DNA from: Myxococcales bacterium
GTDB taxonomy: Bacteria; Myxococcota_A; UBA9160; JALSIO01
Direction of reading: 5' to 3'
NCBI GenBank assembly: GCA_026989995.1
Contig: JALSIO010000388.1
Span: 1-19,009 of the forward strand
DNA: 19,009 bases
Shown here: one piece after another, positions 17,595 through 19,009 of the stretch
Numbering within the stretch: the stretch's first letter is position 1
How the letters are laid out: each line of letters starts with the position of its first letter
Notes under the pieces: generated by a model
Database searches by the model: none
Told to the model about the DNA's origin: nothing
What the model saw: only the letters and a program-made list of their open reading frames with translations
Program-made: the position numbers and the translations under genes

Positions 17595-17600
17595 GCCCGC

Positions 17601-18608
17601 ATGGCAACACCCGTCGCGGTGCTCGGATCCGGCAGCTTCGGCACCGCGCTCGCCGCCCTCGCCGCCTCCCGCGACCACGATGTCACGCTCTGGGCGCGCA
17701 GCCCGGACGTGGCCGAGGTGATCGAACGCGAACACCGCAATCCCCGCTACCTCACCGACATCCCCCTGCCGCCGGCGGTGCGGGCGACCTCGGACCTCGC
17801 CGAGGCCCTCGCCGGCCGCGAGCTCGTGATCCTCGCGGTGCCGAGCCATGGGCTGCGCGACGTGGTGGGCGCTGCCCGGCACCTCCTCGCGGATGGCGCC
17901 GTGCTCGTCTCCACGGTCAAGGGCATCGAGGTGGATACGGGACTGCTGGTGCACCAGATCCTGGAGGAGATCCTGGAGCCCGAGCAGGCGGAGCGGGTGA
18001 CCTACCTCTCCGGGCCCTCCTTCGCCCGGGAGGTCGCCCTTCGGAAGCCCACCGCCGTCACCGTGGCCAGCCGGGACGAGACCTGGGCCATCGGAGTGCA
18101 GAGCAGCCTGGCGAGCCCCTGGTTCCGGATCTACTCCCATTCCGACGTGGTGGGCGTCGAGGTGGGCGGTGCCCTCAAGAACGTGATCGCGCTCGCGGTG
18201 GGCATCTGCGACGGTCTCGAGGCCGGCGCGAACGGTCGGGCCGCGGTGATGACCCGCGGGCTGGCCGAGATCACCCGGCTCGGGGTACGGCTCGGGGCCA
18301 ATCCGGTCACCTTCCTGGGACTTTCGGGCGTGGGGGACCTGGTGCTCACCTGCACCGGGGACCTCTCCCGCAACCGCCAGGTGGGCCTGGCCCTGGGCCG
18401 GGGAAGAAAGCTCGAGGAGATTCTCGCCGAGATGTCGCAGGTGGCCGAAGGTGTGCGGACCACCCGCGCCACCCGGAGCCTCGCACGCCGGCTCGGCGTG
18501 GAGATGCCCATCACGGAGCTCGTCCACCGGGTCCTCGACGGCGACGTCGCCCCGGGCGATGCGGTCCATCTCCTGATGACCCGCCAGCTCCGCTCCGAGG
18601 TCGAGTAG
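17601..18608 (+). CDS. gpsA: NAD(P)-dependent glycerol-3-phosphate dehydrogenase
   Basis: Cytoplasmic enzyme reducing dihydroxyacetone phosphate to sn-glycerol-3-phosphate, the backbone for phospholipids. It has 335 residues, the usual length. The Rossmann motif AVLGSGSFGTALA is at 6-18. Further family marks are VSTVKGIE with K107, YLSGPSFAREV (135-145), the catalytic lysine K193 in VGGALKNVIALAVGICDG, GLAEITRLG (220-228), and the substrate-binding GLSGVGDLVLTCTGDLSRNR ending at R259. The start at 17601 follows directly from the Rossmann fold position. It is the only plus-strand gene, divergent from the nuo operon. Confidence 0.98.
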   Translation: MATPVAVLGSGSFGTALAALAASRDHDVTLWARSPDVAEVIEREHRNPRYLTDIPLPPAVRATSDLAEALAGRELVILAVPSHGLRDVVGAARHLLADGAVLVSTVKGIEVDTGLLVHQILEEILEPEQAERVTYLSGPSFAREVALRKPTAVTVASRDETWAIGVQSSLASPWFRIYSHSDVVGVEVGGALKNVIALAVGICDGLEAGANGRAAVMTRGLAEITRLGVRLGANPVTFLGLSGVGDLVLTCTGDLSRNRQVGLALGRGRKLEEILAEMSQVAEGVRTTRATRSLARRLGVEMPITELVHRVLDGDVAPGDAVHLLMTRQLRSEVE

Positions 18609-19009
18609 GCCGGCCGGCCCGGGTGCGAGCCACCATGCGATCCCGTTCGCAGGATGGGCCCCGGACCCTGCCCGAATCTCTGCGCCATGGCACCGGACCG
18701 GCCGCGCCGCTAGCCTCGCGCCAGAAATCGACATTCATTTTCACTGGTCCCGGGGCCGGCCGGGGCCCGGGGCATCCCGGCTCGCCCGGCCCGGCCGTCG
18801 GCAGGCCCGACCCGGGAGCGCGCGGCGGTGGCCTGCGGACGGGCGGTGGCCGGTGAAGGAACGCTTCGTTCCGGCCCGGGTGGGGTCGTCGACTCGGCCG
18901 CGCCCGAGGCCTGGCGCGGGACCGAGACAGCGGGAAGGCCGCCCCGCAGCGGACCCGCGGCTTCCCCGGTCGGCTGCCCGCGCGGGTGCCCACCGCGGGC
19001 TTCAGGGGA
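18609..19009. other. Region after gpsA without a supportable gene
   Basis: These 401 bases hold no recognisable protein or RNA gene. A 12-bp palindrome GGCCGGCCGGCC (18608-18619) overlaps the last base of the gpsA stop but has no T-run. An A+T-richer patch lies at about 18723-18744. A small perfect hairpin GGAACG-CTT-CGTTCC is at 18858-18872. A plus-strand GTG frame from 18854 runs open to the window edge (starting VKERFVPARVGSS) but its low-complexity Arg/Pro/Gly composition is what chance gives here. Confidence 0.5.

Noticed and set aside
18688..18716. TGGCAC followed by GC-rich DNA as a sigma54 promoter after gpsA
   Set aside because: The -12 element TTGC is missing at the required distance.
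18608..18763. Repeated CCGGCCGG octamer as a binding-site family
   Set aside because: It also occurs inside the channel gene near 4126, and about four copies are expected by chance at this base composition; only the long inverted repeat at 17525-17557 was kept.
18858..18872. Hairpin GGAACG-CTT-CGTTCC as terminator of gpsA
   Set aside because: It lies 250 bases after gpsA, has a 6-bp stem and no T-run.
18854..19009. Possible start of a new plus-strand gene at GTG 18854
   Set aside because: Open to the edge but only about 51 codons, low-complexity, no clear Shine-Dalgarno site; cannot be told from chance in GC-rich DNA.

Overview
This 19 kb window is chromosomal DNA of very high G+C content (my impression is about 70%). 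All genes but one lie on the minus strand. The sequence suggests a Gram-negative, respiring bacterium: it has a NADH-quinone oxidoreductase (complex I) operon and a three-part heavy-metal efflux pump with an outer-membrane component. The NuoH style (a '[21 protein letters not shown]' type stretch, split here only for description, and an 'FTEYSGM' loop) and the metal operon recall myxobacterial or deltaproteobacterial lineages. That placement is from memory and is weak.

Layout from right to left, following transcription. gpsA (17601-18608, plus strand) diverges from a ten-gene nuo operon (17425 down to 6575, minus strand) in the order A-E-F-G-H-J-K-L-M-N. The genes overlap by 1 to 7 bases or sit 4 to 15 bases apart. 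The 175-bp divergent region holds a good sigma70-type promoter for nuoA, a perfect 10-bp inverted repeat, and a -10 box 6 bases before the gpsA start that suggests a leaderless gpsA mRNA. About 100 bp after nuoN come the metal genes, all on the minus strand: a CDF-like transporter without a cytoplasmic domain (6477-5812), a small Cys-rich exported or anchored protein (5650-5207), a lipoprotein TolC-type channel (4915-3494), a His-rich periplasmic adaptor (3497-2367), and a CusA/CzcA-type RND pump (2356 to beyond base 1).

The nuo operon keeps the canonical gene order but lacks nuoB, nuoC, nuoD and nuoI. The joints where they would sit (A/E and G/H/J) are overlapping genes with no room for them. 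The operon therefore encodes the NADH-oxidising module (E, F, G) and the whole membrane arm (A, H, J, K, L, M, N), but none of the hydrophilic subunits that carry electrons to quinone. These must be encoded elsewhere if the complex is a normal complex I. NuoG is also short (529 aa) but keeps all cluster ligands, including the N7 motif.

The tolC-adaptor-RND genes form a standard heavy-metal RND operon (channel, adaptor, pump, with ATGA coupling). Two of its proteins are unusual: the adaptor appears to lack the alpha-helical hairpin, and the Cys-rich protein upstream is of unknown function. The last 401 bases (18609-19009) contain no gene I can support. I see no tRNA, rRNA, CRISPR array, insertion sequence or phage gene.
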